64,000 bases of DNA from Parabacteroides sp. 52 (GTDB lineage: Bacteria > Bacteroidota > Bacteroidia > Bacteroidales > Tannerellaceae). Position numbers and translations under genes: made by a program. Below are positions 39,561 through 47,899 of the stretch, in pieces (within the stretch, counting starts at the first letter, position 1; the number at the start of each line of letters is the position of its first letter). Below the pieces are notes generated by a model, which searched no databases, was not told the DNA's origin, and saw only the letters and a list, made by a program, of their open reading frames with translations. The DNA lies in NCBI RefSeq assembly GCF_010500925.1, contig NZ_QVMG01000001.1, forward strand, positions 62,001 through 126,000. Direction: 5' to 3'.

Positions 39561-40307
39561 CTAAGGATTAAAATTAATCCCTGCTTTCCGAGCCTGCGCA
39601 TGCTGTAGTCTGCGATTAATACGATATAGTTTCCCCTCTTTGAAGAACCTGGCTCCGGTTTGTTTGAACCAGAATGAAACACTCTGCTTTACGCACAAAT
39701 CGTGTAATTCCATAATCCAATCGAAGTTACAGGGCCGGGCATCGTAACCGGATTCTCCGCCGACAACGATTTGCTCCACCCACGAGCCTATATTGTACAG
39801 ACTAAGGTCGATACGACCCAAAAGCGGTTCACAAATAAGAATCTTATGTTTTATTGGAGCATCTTTATAAATAGGCAGGCGGTAATCGGCCCGGTCTTGA
39901 TTCTCGATGGTGCAACAGATAGTTACATGATCGTAGCCATCGCCCCAATCGTCAGGTAATGATTCTTGCAGACGGTCGATGCGCTTGGTAATCATCATAA
40001 ATCTTAGATCACTGCGAAGTCGTATCATTTCCCACGCTTCTTTGCGCCACTCATCAGCTTCTTCGACAAAGAAGTCGGAAGTAAAGCAAGTATAAACCAG
40101 TGAACCGGGAGGTATTTTGTATTCACCGTTGCGTTTCTTTTGGATAGGCAGGTCGAAGTTTTTGGTTTTGGCAATGATACTGCTGTCAATACCCCGCTTT
40201 GAGTCGCCCCGATAAACGTAGCAATGTTGGCAACCGGCACTCAGTTTATGACAACCGTGCCACAGGTTCCACATCTTCGATTTCGATTCAATAGCGTTTT
40301 TAGGCAT
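39561..40307 (-). CDS. DUF5131 (phage Gp37/Gp68-like) family protein
   Basis: The 248-residue protein matches a family named after mycobacteriophage Gp37/Gp68. The N terminus has the cysteine cluster GCHKLSAGCQHCYVYRG (C-x6-C-x2-C-Y), which resembles an iron-sulfur site of radical-SAM type, and later parts have FVEEADEWR and VVGGESGYDARPC. The activity is not established. It stands alone between the helicase and the inverted-repeat element. The name does not mean this is a prophage gene; no other phage gene is nearby. Confidence 0.85.
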   Translation of the reverse strand: MPKNAIESKSKMWNLWHGCHKLSAGCQHCYVYRGDSKRGIDSSIIAKTKNFDLPIQKKRNGEYKIPPGSLVYTCFTSDFFVEEADEWRKEAWEMIRLRSDLRFMMITKRIDRLQESLPDDWGDGYDHVTICCTIENQDRADYRLPIYKDAPIKHKILICEPLLGRIDLSLYNIGSWVEQIVVGGESGYDARPCNFDWIMELHDLCVKQSVSFWFKQTGARFFKEGKLYRINRRLQHAQARKAGINFNP

Positions 40308-40406
40308 ATATGCGGTAATCTTGCGTAATCTGTGTTTTCTATACTCATTGAATTGCCAACAAATTTAGTAAATATCTGATGAACAGTCGTTGTTAATAGC
40401 TGGAAA

Positions 40407-40557
40407 GTCTCGGCAGGGGGCTGACCCCAAAGTCTGTAATTTGCACACAGATGACACAGATAAGACAGATAACCACAGGATAATCAAATAAATAAAATCT
40501 GTAACCATCTGTCTGATCTGCGTATTGAATTACTTTTGAGTCAGTCCCTACCGAGAC
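40407..40557. mobile_element. Probable miniature inverted-repeat element, about 151 bp
   Basis: The left end GTCTCGGCAGGGGGCTGAC and the reverse complement of the right end GTCTCGGTAGGGACTGAC match at 15 of the first 18 positions, allowing one gap. Inside, the arms stay roughly complementary through ACAGAT-rich stretches, so almost the whole element could fold as one hairpin. It holds no open frame and lies between two minus-strand genes. No target-site duplication is evident. It could also be a remnant of a larger transposon. Confidence 0.5.
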
Positions 40558-40596
40558 CTGCATCCTCTCTCTACAAGATCTAGCGTTTTATTTTTT

Positions 40597-43500
40597 TCAA
40601 TTCATCACCTTCCGCACCCATCCGGAACTTCCTTTTATGATCAAAGTATGTTCTTTTATCTGTTGGATGGTGAAGGTGGCCTCGCCTTCGGATTTGGAAG
40701 CTGCAAAGAGTCGTTTCCCGTTGAATGAGTATATCTCTATGGTCTCTGCAGCCGGGGAGTTTACGGTTAATTTAGCGTCTATGATAGATACACTGGTGAC
40801 ACTGGTTTCTACGGTCTCGATGCCTGTCGGATTATTATTCCCTTTGATATCTACGGAAAGCTTATCCTTGGTTATTTTACCTCCATTACTCAAGGTAAAA
40901 TCGATCTTTGTCAGATGAATGGTATATGTTTTGCCGGTTATCGTGTGATCAGTAGTATAGGCTATATCCATGATTTTGCGGGAAGAAGAAGAGCGCAAGG
41001 CACTGCGTAACGGGTTTTTCTCTTTTATCTCTATTTGCCAGGCATTATGGGGTAATGCCGTACACACCCAATCGAACGACTCTTGCAACGATTTATCCAG
41101 ATGTGTATTGGGTTCATCCAAAACGATGCCTTCAGGAAACTCTACCGTAAATGTGCCGACCATATTTATTCCCATAGGAACATCCCAGGAGAGCGCTATA
41201 CTGTTTACCTCCTCCCCTTCTGTTTCGGGTTGTTCAACCAGGATATCTTGATCATACTCCTTTATCGTTCCAAAGTCTTTCCATGCAGCAGCTTTCTCAT
41301 ACAACGATTTTGTTCCTGTGGGCACATACAGGGTACAGGCTGATAGATTACTCAGTTGAAAACCTAAATGCTCAACCGTTGCCGGTGTACGTCCTAAGGC
41401 ATATACTGTTTTCAGATTTTCTCCTAAAATAGCAGAGGTTTCAATGTGTTCGACGGAGGATGGAATCGTTATAGACACCAAAAAGGAATTATTAAAACTA
41501 AAAGCTTCCTCTTTTATTCTTTTTACCGTATGGGGAATTAATAAGTCGGAGATCGTATTTTTCTGTGGACAGAAAATCAACGTTGTCTTCTCCTTATTGT
41601 AGAGTATTCCTTCTTCTGACGCATACACTTTATTGGCAGCATCTACTTCTATTGTATGGAGAGACAATAGATTTTGCAAAGACCAATACCCTATATGCGT
41701 CAAGGAAGCGGGTAAAAAGATATACCTCAAAACCGAATTACCTCCATCGAATGCCTGATCGACTATTCTCTCTACCGTATTCGGAATTAATAAGTTGCCT
41801 GATTTTTTATTCGGGCATTGCAACAACGTTTTGATTCCACTATCGTATAATACACCCTCTATGGATTTATAATAAGAATTACCGGAGGCAACCCCTACGG
41901 CTGCCAGGTTTCTGCATTGGTAAAAAGGCATAGCCCCTATTTGTGACACATTTTCAGGAATAGTAATAGATGAAATTTCAGTTGAAGCAAAAGCCTGAGA
42001 ACCAATATTAACAAGTGAATTGGGTAGATCTATCCGGGTAAGTTTTTCACACCAGGCGATCGCACGGGAACCAATATGTGTCACTCCTTCCGGAATAACG
42101 ATTGATGTTATTTTTTTATTATTCAAAAAGACTTCATCTCCAATTTTAGTAATCCCTTCCGGTAGTACAACGGCACCTCCCGTTCCATTATATTTTATAA
42201 GTTCCCCCTTTTCAATTTCAAATTCAGACGGCGTTTTTTCGCCCCAGCCCGGGTTTTGGGTCAAATGGGCATTGGCAGAAATCGCGGCAGCCGGTATAGG
42301 TAAAAGTGTATACTGCTCCGCCCAGTCCGCATTTTGTTTCAAACGAGAGATATTCTGGTAGTTCATACCTTGCGTATAGCTACGGTATTTATTATTTATA
42401 GCTGTACGAATGTCCTGAGAGGAAGCCGCCGCTGTCAAGGAAGGTGCCATTCCTTTTCCCATATCAATCGAGTTTATGGAGGCGATCGCTTCTTGCAGAT
42501 TATCGGCAACTAATGCACATTCGGCATTCAACAGGTAAGAGATCGTAACCAAGTTATTATCACCATAAAGAGAATGATTCCAGGATAAATTATTCACCAA
42601 TATTTTTGTAAAGGGGTAAGCTTCCGCATATTTCCCTTGTTGCATATAGATAGAACCGATAATAAACTGCGCCATCGACTGCGTATCCTTATCCTGAGAT
42701 AAGTCAATAGCTTCTTGCAAATCAGCCACCAATTGCTGATACAATTCGTTTATACTCGTCCGCGGAGAGGTTGTCGGATTCAAAGGAACAGCCCCGAAGG
42801 CCACAGATAAATTATAATACACAAAGGCTTTGTAGACCAAAACACGAGGATCTTTATTCGGATAATTTGCCGTCTCTGTTATTGTTTTATAGGATTGCTC
42901 CCAGAATCCTTTTAACAATTCGTCGGCAACATCTATTTTCTGTCGGGCTTCCAGGGTTGAAAAGGTATTATCTATATGTATAAACGACTCACAGGCTTTG
43001 TTGTATTCCTCTATCAGGGGCTTATATTTCGCATCCGGATCTTCCGGCGTTGAAGCATTTTCATAGACATACGTATAATAAGGGGCTCCTTCGTCCAATA
43101 ATGCCGTAGGATATCCCTCGGCATCATAGGTATACGTGTTTACATCCGGTTCCATATGAGTATATATTACCTGCACGACATTGTTCGGATTGGCATAATG
43201 GTCAAAGTTCTCATTCCCGTCAAACTGCCAGAACCAACGAGGGAAATGCTGGTTGGAGAATACAGACGGCTTATCATCGTACACAAAAGTTTCCGTATCT
43301 TCTTGATCTGTCATTTTTACCATATTGCCTGCCTTGTCATATGCGTATAAGATTTCGGTTTCACAGATGCTTTTCAACAAACGCCAGTCAGACGGATCAA
43401 CAATCAGTGTGTCAATGTATTTACTCCACTCCCCCTCGTAGGCGAATTTTGCAAAAATAGTATCCCCACTGTATGTAAATTCATAAAGACGGTCTATTTC

Positions 43501-43770
43501 GTTTGCCGGGAAATCGTGTCTTTCCATCCGGATTAAGCGGTCGGATGAATCGTAGAAAAAGCGATTCACTTCCCAACTCTTATTGACAGTGTATGTTTCT
43601 TTATAAGAAGTTAACCGCCCCGACTCGTCATAATAAAAATCAAAAAAGTCCTTTCCTTCTTCATCCGAGAGGATTGTTTTTATGCGTTTTTGCGCATTCA
43701 TTTCTACTGAAATGACCGGAAAGAGTACTATGAGTAAAAAGATTACCCGTAAAAAAGTCTTTGTTTTCAT
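40597..43770 (-). CDS. Large secreted protein: SusD-like domain followed by BspA-type leucine-rich repeats
   Basis: The 1057-residue protein has a signal peptide (cut near residue 26). Residues about 30-245 hold repeated Tyr-rich strands like RHS/YD text (YDESGRLTSYKETY, YDSSDRLIRMERHD). Residues about 250-510 look SusD-like: YKAFVYYNLSVAFGAVPL, ELYQQLVADLQEAI, and the SusD ending LLPIPAAAISANAHLTQNPGW. About 520-810 are LRR_5 repeats of BspA type (ITSIVIPEGVTHIGSRAI). A beta-rich segment and a C-terminal domain like the type IX secretion sorting signal follow (IEIYSFNGKRLF). No SusC partner is nearby. It is divergent from the LytS/LytTR pair. Confidence 0.85.
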   Translation of the reverse strand: MKTKTFLRVIFLLIVLFPVISVEMNAQKRIKTILSDEEGKDFFDFYYDESGRLTSYKETYTVNKSWEVNRFFYDSSDRLIRMERHDFPANEIDRLYEFTYSGDTIFAKFAYEGEWSKYIDTLIVDPSDWRLLKSICETEILYAYDKAGNMVKMTDQEDTETFVYDDKPSVFSNQHFPRWFWQFDGNENFDHYANPNNVVQVIYTHMEPDVNTYTYDAEGYPTALLDEGAPYYTYVYENASTPEDPDAKYKPLIEEYNKACESFIHIDNTFSTLEARQKIDVADELLKGFWEQSYKTITETANYPNKDPRVLVYKAFVYYNLSVAFGAVPLNPTTSPRTSINELYQQLVADLQEAIDLSQDKDTQSMAQFIIGSIYMQQGKYAEAYPFTKILVNNLSWNHSLYGDNNLVTISYLLNAECALVADNLQEAIASINSIDMGKGMAPSLTAAASSQDIRTAINNKYRSYTQGMNYQNISRLKQNADWAEQYTLLPIPAAAISANAHLTQNPGWGEKTPSEFEIEKGELIKYNGTGGAVVLPEGITKIGDEVFLNNKKITSIVIPEGVTHIGSRAIAWCEKLTRIDLPNSLVNIGSQAFASTEISSITIPENVSQIGAMPFYQCRNLAAVGVASGNSYYKSIEGVLYDSGIKTLLQCPNKKSGNLLIPNTVERIVDQAFDGGNSVLRYIFLPASLTHIGYWSLQNLLSLHTIEVDAANKVYASEEGILYNKEKTTLIFCPQKNTISDLLIPHTVKRIKEEAFSFNNSFLVSITIPSSVEHIETSAILGENLKTVYALGRTPATVEHLGFQLSNLSACTLYVPTGTKSLYEKAAAWKDFGTIKEYDQDILVEQPETEGEEVNSIALSWDVPMGINMVGTFTVEFPEGIVLDEPNTHLDKSLQESFDWVCTALPHNAWQIEIKEKNPLRSALRSSSSRKIMDIAYTTDHTITGKTYTIHLTKIDFTLSNGGKITKDKLSVDIKGNNNPTGIETVETSVTSVSIIDAKLTVNSPAAETIEIYSFNGKRLFAASKSEGEATFTIQQIKEHTLIIKGSSGWVRKVMN

Positions 43771-43791
43771 TGTTTCTCATTTATTATAGAT

Positions 43792-43804
43792 ACATTTTTA
43801 CCGT
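43792..43804 (-). promoter_or_regulatory. Leader site of the SusD/BspA gene that matches the candidate small RNA repeats
   Basis: The plus strand reads ACATTTTTACCGT, so the mRNA of the minus-strand gene carries ACGGUAAAAAUGU 21 nt before its AUG. Two of the three repeats in the candidate RNA at 49345-49508 are complementary with one mismatch or one bulge. Confidence 0.35.
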
Positions 43805-43842
43805 GTAATAGCGAGATATTTCTATCGCACCAATCTGATTAA

Positions 43843-43850
43843 CAAAATTA
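43843..43850 (-). promoter_or_regulatory. TAnnTTTG promoter box for the SusD/BspA gene
   Basis: TAATTTTG on the minus strand predicts a leader of about 70 nt. The leader contains a small hairpin (43809-43826, GAAA loop) and then the site at 43792-43804. Confidence 0.45.
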
Positions 43851-43898
43851 AAGAAATCTTTCGGAAGAAAATAAGCGGATTTACCCCGGGGTTGCGAA

Positions 43899-43914
43899 TG
43901 GGATAGTATTTGCA
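43899..43914 (+). promoter_or_regulatory. Sigma-54-like promoter upstream of the LytS gene
   Basis: TGGGATAGTATTTGCA keeps the invariant GG and GC with exactly ten bases between them and a full TTGCA -12 element, but the -24 element has three substitutions. The start would be near 43925, giving a leader of about 110 nt to the ATG at 44037. Confidence 0.35.
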
Positions 43915-43935
43915 TTGATCCGTTGTATATCATGG

Positions 43936-43965
43936 CCGAACGGTCTTATTTTCGTATTGAACGGT
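43936..43965 (-). promoter_or_regulatory. LytTR-type operator: two direct 9-bp repeats 12 bp apart
   Basis: On the minus strand ACCGTTCAA (43957-43965) and ACCGTTCGG (43936-43944) fit the LytTR half-site pattern [TA][AC][CA]GTTN[AG][TG] at 8 and 9 of 9 positions, with the canonical 12-bp gap. The site lies 46-76 bp upstream of the predicted LytS start at about 44012, and upstream of the divergent SusD/BspA promoter. Confidence 0.6.
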
Positions 43966-43999
43966 TCTTTATTTTAAGCCATCTGTCGATCGTATTATA

Positions 44000-44007
44000 T
44001 ATCTTTG
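44000..44007 (+). promoter_or_regulatory. TAnnTTTG promoter box for the LytS/LytTR operon
   Basis: TATCTTTG predicts a start near 44011 and a leader of about 25 nt. It lies inside the longest frame of the LytS gene and so supports the 44037 start. Confidence 0.5.
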
Positions 44008-44036
44008 TTGCGTGTGTAAATAAGAAGTTCCTATTG

Positions 44037-47027
44037 ATGAAAAAAACCATATTGCTTTGTCTCTTTCTTGTCTATTGTTTTTCTCTGATGGCACAAGAGA
44101 ATAAAATGGAGAAATCATTGACTTATCACCACTATGGCGTACGTGATGGGCTGGTGCAGGCTCAGGTCTTTTATTCTTTTCAGGATTCGTACGGATATCT
44201 TTGGTTTTCAACGAATAATGGGGTGAGTCGTTTCGACGGGAAAGTGTTTAAGAACTATGTCAAGGAAAATGCATTGACTATGGATGGAAGAGTAAAATAT
44301 ATCGATCAATACCAGGATATTGTTTTTTTCTTATCCGCGGCAGGCCTCTCTCTCTTACATACCGATGGAAAGATTGAAAAGTATGAACTACCTGATAATT
44401 ATAAAACAAAAGGAGGCTTTTCGTTTCTTTTAAAAGATCATTCTCTTTATATTTTCAATTGCGACAAAGAAAGAGATTTAGGAAGTTACAATCCCCGGCA
44501 CTTTTTTGTATTTGACTTTCTAACCAGGCAATATACAAAGAGTACGTACAAAGTTCCTTTTACTTCTTCTATATTTGATACCCCCAAAGGGATTCTTATT
44601 ACCAGCTCCAATCAGAAAGATGTATCTTTCAGTCAGTTATTATTAATAGAGGAAAACAATTATTCAGTCTTTCAAAATTTATCCTTTCACCTGGAAATCG
44701 AAGTAAAAATAGATAACCGATCCTTTATAGGTCACCCCTACTCGGATGATAGGATAAATTTCAATTATATTTTTTCATTGGAGAAAGACACGTTCACCTA
44801 TCGGGTAATCGAAGGGGTTTCTATGCCACAAACAGCAAGAAAGATGAATCAGAATAGTATATATATCTATTCAACCTTTCAACACAACTCCTTCATTGTC
44901 GACAGCACACGCACTCCCAGGCCTTTACTCTTAGAAACACCCATTATCAATCATGCATTGGTAGACCGTAATAATCATTTATGGTTAAGCACAGAAGAAG
45001 GTATTTATAATTGTTATAACCTCCTGTTTGAATCCTATAAACCCGGGATCAGCCGGAATGAAAGTATATGGGATGTGAAAAAAGATGTGTTTGGAAATAT
45101 CTGGTTCAGTTTATATGGACATGGCATATGGCGAGCGGATACAAGAGGGAATCTGCAGAAAGCCGATTATATTGAAAACGGACAAAAGAAAGAGATTATC
45201 TACGGATATATGGGCGGATGCACAGATTCTATCAACAGATTGTACCTGACGCATCTCGGAGGTGCCGCCGTCTTTGATCCCCGCAAAGGGAATAATACGC
45301 AATTGGAAGGCGTAAAAACAAATATTGGATTAATAGCCTATTACGATACACTTACCCATAACGTATTTACGTCGGGGCTTGAATATCCCTTGACAAATAT
45401 AAATGCGATTGACAGTCCGTTGAATAGAACAGTATATAATGATACACAAGGATTCGTCGTGTCGATTTGCCGGGATGGAAACCAACGGTTGCGGTATGGC
45501 ACCTTTCAGGAAGAAGGATATCTGGATGAAGAAAAAGGGGTATTGGTGCCCGATACATTGACGGAACGTCCTTATAAATCCTTAATTTCTATGGTGCTCG
45601 ATTCGACCGGTACTTTATGGAAAGGAACCGTTCAGGGCCTGTTTGCCGAAGATAAAAAAGGAAAAAACAGATGCATAGAAACAGATGAGATTGCTTTTGT
45701 CGGAAATTATAAGAATAAGTATCTCATTTACGGTTCTTCCCGAACAATTCATTTCTTGGATCTGCCCCAATATCATTCAACGCATCAAATAAACATTCGC
45801 TCCTTTGGTTATTATCAAGGTGTGGATATTCTTGAATGCGGACAAAACGGCTACTGGGAAGACAAAGAAGGCTATGTTTGGCTGGTAGGAGGCGATAAGG
45901 CCTTGCGTTTTCTTCCCGATGAATTATTAAAAATACCGGAACCAGCCCTAACCCCTCCTTTTATAGCCTCGGTTTCTTATGCCAACAGGCAGAATGAATG
46001 GCATTCACTGGCCAAAGACTCGACCGGTATAAAATTAAAACATACAGATAATTTTCTTCGCTTTGAAATCTTACAGGCATTTACTTCCGATCCTGAAAAG
46101 TTACGCTTTCGCTATCGCCTGATCCCCTACTCCGATACTTGGCAATACGATACGAACCGAACATTTATATTCCAGAATTTACCGCATGGCAATCATCGGT
46201 TGGAAGTGCAATCTTCCATTTATGATCAACATTGGTCGGACAGTGTTTTCTCTTCCGTTATAACCATCGGTAAGCCGTTCTGGCTGACTCTGCCCGGATT
46301 ATTGCTCTTGTTTTCATTCTTTATTGCAGGGGGTGTTTTGATTGTTCTTTTGGTAAAAAAACAGGTGATAAAGAGCCAGGTAAAGAAAAGGGAGATCGAT
46401 CAATTGAGATACCGTGCCGTACGTTCAAAGTATATTCCACATTTTACGGGTAATGTCTTAAATTCAATCAATTACCTGATTGAGAAAGACAAATCCCAGG
46501 CACAGAAATACGTTGTGGAGTTTTCCCACTTTTCCGGACAAACCTTATTGAATGCCGAAAAGACCGCCCGAAGTATAGAAGAGGAATTAGAGTATGCACG
46601 TACCTATCTGGAATTGGAAAAGTTGCGGTTTGAAGACAAACTGGAATATCAGTTTTCCATCGCTCCGGAGGTCGACCTGAAATTGATGATACCCGCCATG
46701 GTATTGCAAACCTTTTGTGAAAATGCCCTGAAACATGGCCTGCGCCACAAAGACGGAGTGGGTCTTATCCGGATCGAAGCCATTATACAAAAGAATTATC
46801 ATATTATTTCTGTCGAAGACAATGGAATAGGAAGAAAAAAAGCAAAAGAAAGGAGAACGGAAGGAACCGGCGAAGGACTTGTCATCGTTGAGCAACAGTT
46901 AGATATACTGTATAACTCCAAAAACAAAAAATCCTTTATGCAGGTGATCGACTTATACGATGCAGCCGGAACAGCTTCCGGCACCCGTTTCGAGTTACAT
47001 ATTCCTTCGGATTTTATGACCTTGTAA
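44037..47027 (+). CDS. LytS-type sensor histidine kinase with extracytoplasmic beta-propeller
   Basis: From the ATG at 44037 the protein has 996 residues and a signal peptide ending near Met-Ala-Gln at residue 20. Propeller repeats like those of Bacteroides hybrid sensors fill about 30-650 (YLWFSTNNGVSRFDGK, NHLWLSTEEGIYN, GTLWKGTVQGLF). A Y_Y_Y domain follows (about 665-735), then one membrane helix (about 748-772). The cytoplasmic part has the LytS-family phosphoacceptor histidine in SKYIPHFTGNVLNSINYL and a GHKL ATPase domain (FCENALKHGLRH, VEDNGIGRKKA). There is no receiver domain; the partner regulator starts 13 nt downstream. The ligand is unknown. Confidence 0.92.
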   Translation: MKKTILLCLFLVYCFSLMAQENKMEKSLTYHHYGVRDGLVQAQVFYSFQDSYGYLWFSTNNGVSRFDGKVFKNYVKENALTMDGRVKYIDQYQDIVFFLSAAGLSLLHTDGKIEKYELPDNYKTKGGFSFLLKDHSLYIFNCDKERDLGSYNPRHFFVFDFLTRQYTKSTYKVPFTSSIFDTPKGILITSSNQKDVSFSQLLLIEENNYSVFQNLSFHLEIEVKIDNRSFIGHPYSDDRINFNYIFSLEKDTFTYRVIEGVSMPQTARKMNQNSIYIYSTFQHNSFIVDSTRTPRPLLLETPIINHALVDRNNHLWLSTEEGIYNCYNLLFESYKPGISRNESIWDVKKDVFGNIWFSLYGHGIWRADTRGNLQKADYIENGQKKEIIYGYMGGCTDSINRLYLTHLGGAAVFDPRKGNNTQLEGVKTNIGLIAYYDTLTHNVFTSGLEYPLTNINAIDSPLNRTVYNDTQGFVVSICRDGNQRLRYGTFQEEGYLDEEKGVLVPDTLTERPYKSLISMVLDSTGTLWKGTVQGLFAEDKKGKNRCIETDEIAFVGNYKNKYLIYGSSRTIHFLDLPQYHSTHQINIRSFGYYQGVDILECGQNGYWEDKEGYVWLVGGDKALRFLPDELLKIPEPALTPPFIASVSYANRQNEWHSLAKDSTGIKLKHTDNFLRFEILQAFTSDPEKLRFRYRLIPYSDTWQYDTNRTFIFQNLPHGNHRLEVQSSIYDQHWSDSVFSSVITIGKPFWLTLPGLLLLFSFFIAGGVLIVLLVKKQVIKSQVKKREIDQLRYRAVRSKYIPHFTGNVLNSINYLIEKDKSQAQKYVVEFSHFSGQTLLNAEKTARSIEEELEYARTYLELEKLRFEDKLEYQFSIAPEVDLKLMIPAMVLQTFCENALKHGLRHKDGVGLIRIEAIIQKNYHIISVEDNGIGRKKAKERRTEGTGEGLVIVEQQLDILYNSKNKKSFMQVIDLYDAAGTASGTRFELHIPSDFMTL

Positions 47028-47040
47028 AGATCTATGCCCT

Positions 47041-47751
47041 ATGTATAAAATATTAGTAGTTGACGATGAAAATAAATCCAGGCTTTACCTGGTCAATATA
47101 ATTACCGAAATACAACCCGACGCCCTGCTTACCCATACGAATAACCCGTTAGAAGCTTTACAGTTATTGAAAGAGACACCCTATGACCTGTTATTTACAG
47201 ATATTGTGATGCCTCATATGGATGGTATAAGCATTCTCAAAGAATTGAAACAATCCGGCAATTTGCCTTTTACAGTGATGGTTTCTGCTTACAAAGATTT
47301 TGAGTATGCACAGGAGGCTTTAAATAGGGGCGCTTCCGGTTATATACTAAAACCTTTTGACAAAGAAAAGGTGGCAGAAATGATCGATCGCTTCATACAA
47401 CAACAGCCGGAGAGTGAACAATCGATCCTTTTTTCGTCTTACAACGGACTCTTCCCGGTCGGTATAGACGAAATTCTGGCTATTGAAAAAGAAGACAGAA
47501 ACCTTATTCGGATCTATACCAAGGATAATCCGATCAAAGCGGTCAGAGGTGTCTTGTCGGAAATAAAAAAACAATTACCCACCCATTACATCTATATCAA
47601 TAGACAATGTATTGTCAATCGGAATGTGATCAAACGTTTTAATCCCAAAGACAAAACAATAACCCTTTCGTTGGATCAGTATGAAAAAGACTTCTCCTGC
47701 AGTCGCTCTTGCATGAAAGAGATTGCTTACTGGTTCAACCTGCGTAAATAA
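47041..47751 (+). CDS. LytTR-family response regulator
   Basis: The 236-residue regulator has a receiver domain (1-120; acidic pocket VVDDE, phosphoacceptor Asp in LLFTDIVMPHMDG, Lys in YILKPFD) and a C-terminal LytTR DNA-binding domain (about 140-236; IEKEDRNLIRIYTKD and HYIYINRQCIVNRNVIKRF). It is the obvious partner of the LytS kinase just upstream. LytTR proteins bind two 9-bp direct repeats with a 12-bp gap; such a pair lies at 43936-43965, so autoregulation and control of the divergent SusD/BspA gene are likely. Confidence 0.93.
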   Translation: MYKILVVDDENKSRLYLVNIITEIQPDALLTHTNNPLEALQLLKETPYDLLFTDIVMPHMDGISILKELKQSGNLPFTVMVSAYKDFEYAQEALNRGASGYILKPFDKEKVAEMIDRFIQQQPESEQSILFSSYNGLFPVGIDEILAIEKEDRNLIRIYTKDNPIKAVRGVLSEIKKQLPTHYIYINRQCIVNRNVIKRFNPKDKTITLSLDQYEKDFSCSRSCMKEIAYWFNLRK

Positions 47752-47773
47752 CTTTTTGGGGGCATAATTTTAG

Positions 47774-47857
47774 TGTTGATAGCTATCGTCAGTACTGATG
47801 ATAGTTATCGTTACTACTGATGATAGCTATCGTTACTACTGACGATAGCTATCAACA
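47774..47857. repeat. Array of four near-palindromic units, 22-bp period (array 3)
   Basis: The 18-base cores at 47774, 47796, 47818 and 47840 are TGTTGATAGCTATCGTCA, TGATGATAGTTATCGTTA, TGATGATAGCTATCGTTA and TGACGATAGCTATCAACA, separated by GTAC, CTAC and CTAC. The first and last cores are exact reverse complements. The array lies between two convergent regulator genes, 22 nt after one stop and 43 nt from the other. Confidence 0.75.
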
Positions 47858-47899
47858 GTAAAATACTCCCTGAAAAAAAGGTGAAATAGCCTTCGTTTT

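Noticed and set aside
39561..40307. Prophage remnant suggested by the phage-type name Gp37/Gp68
   Set aside because: This family is widespread in bacterial chromosomes and no integrase, portal, capsid or attachment repeat is nearby.
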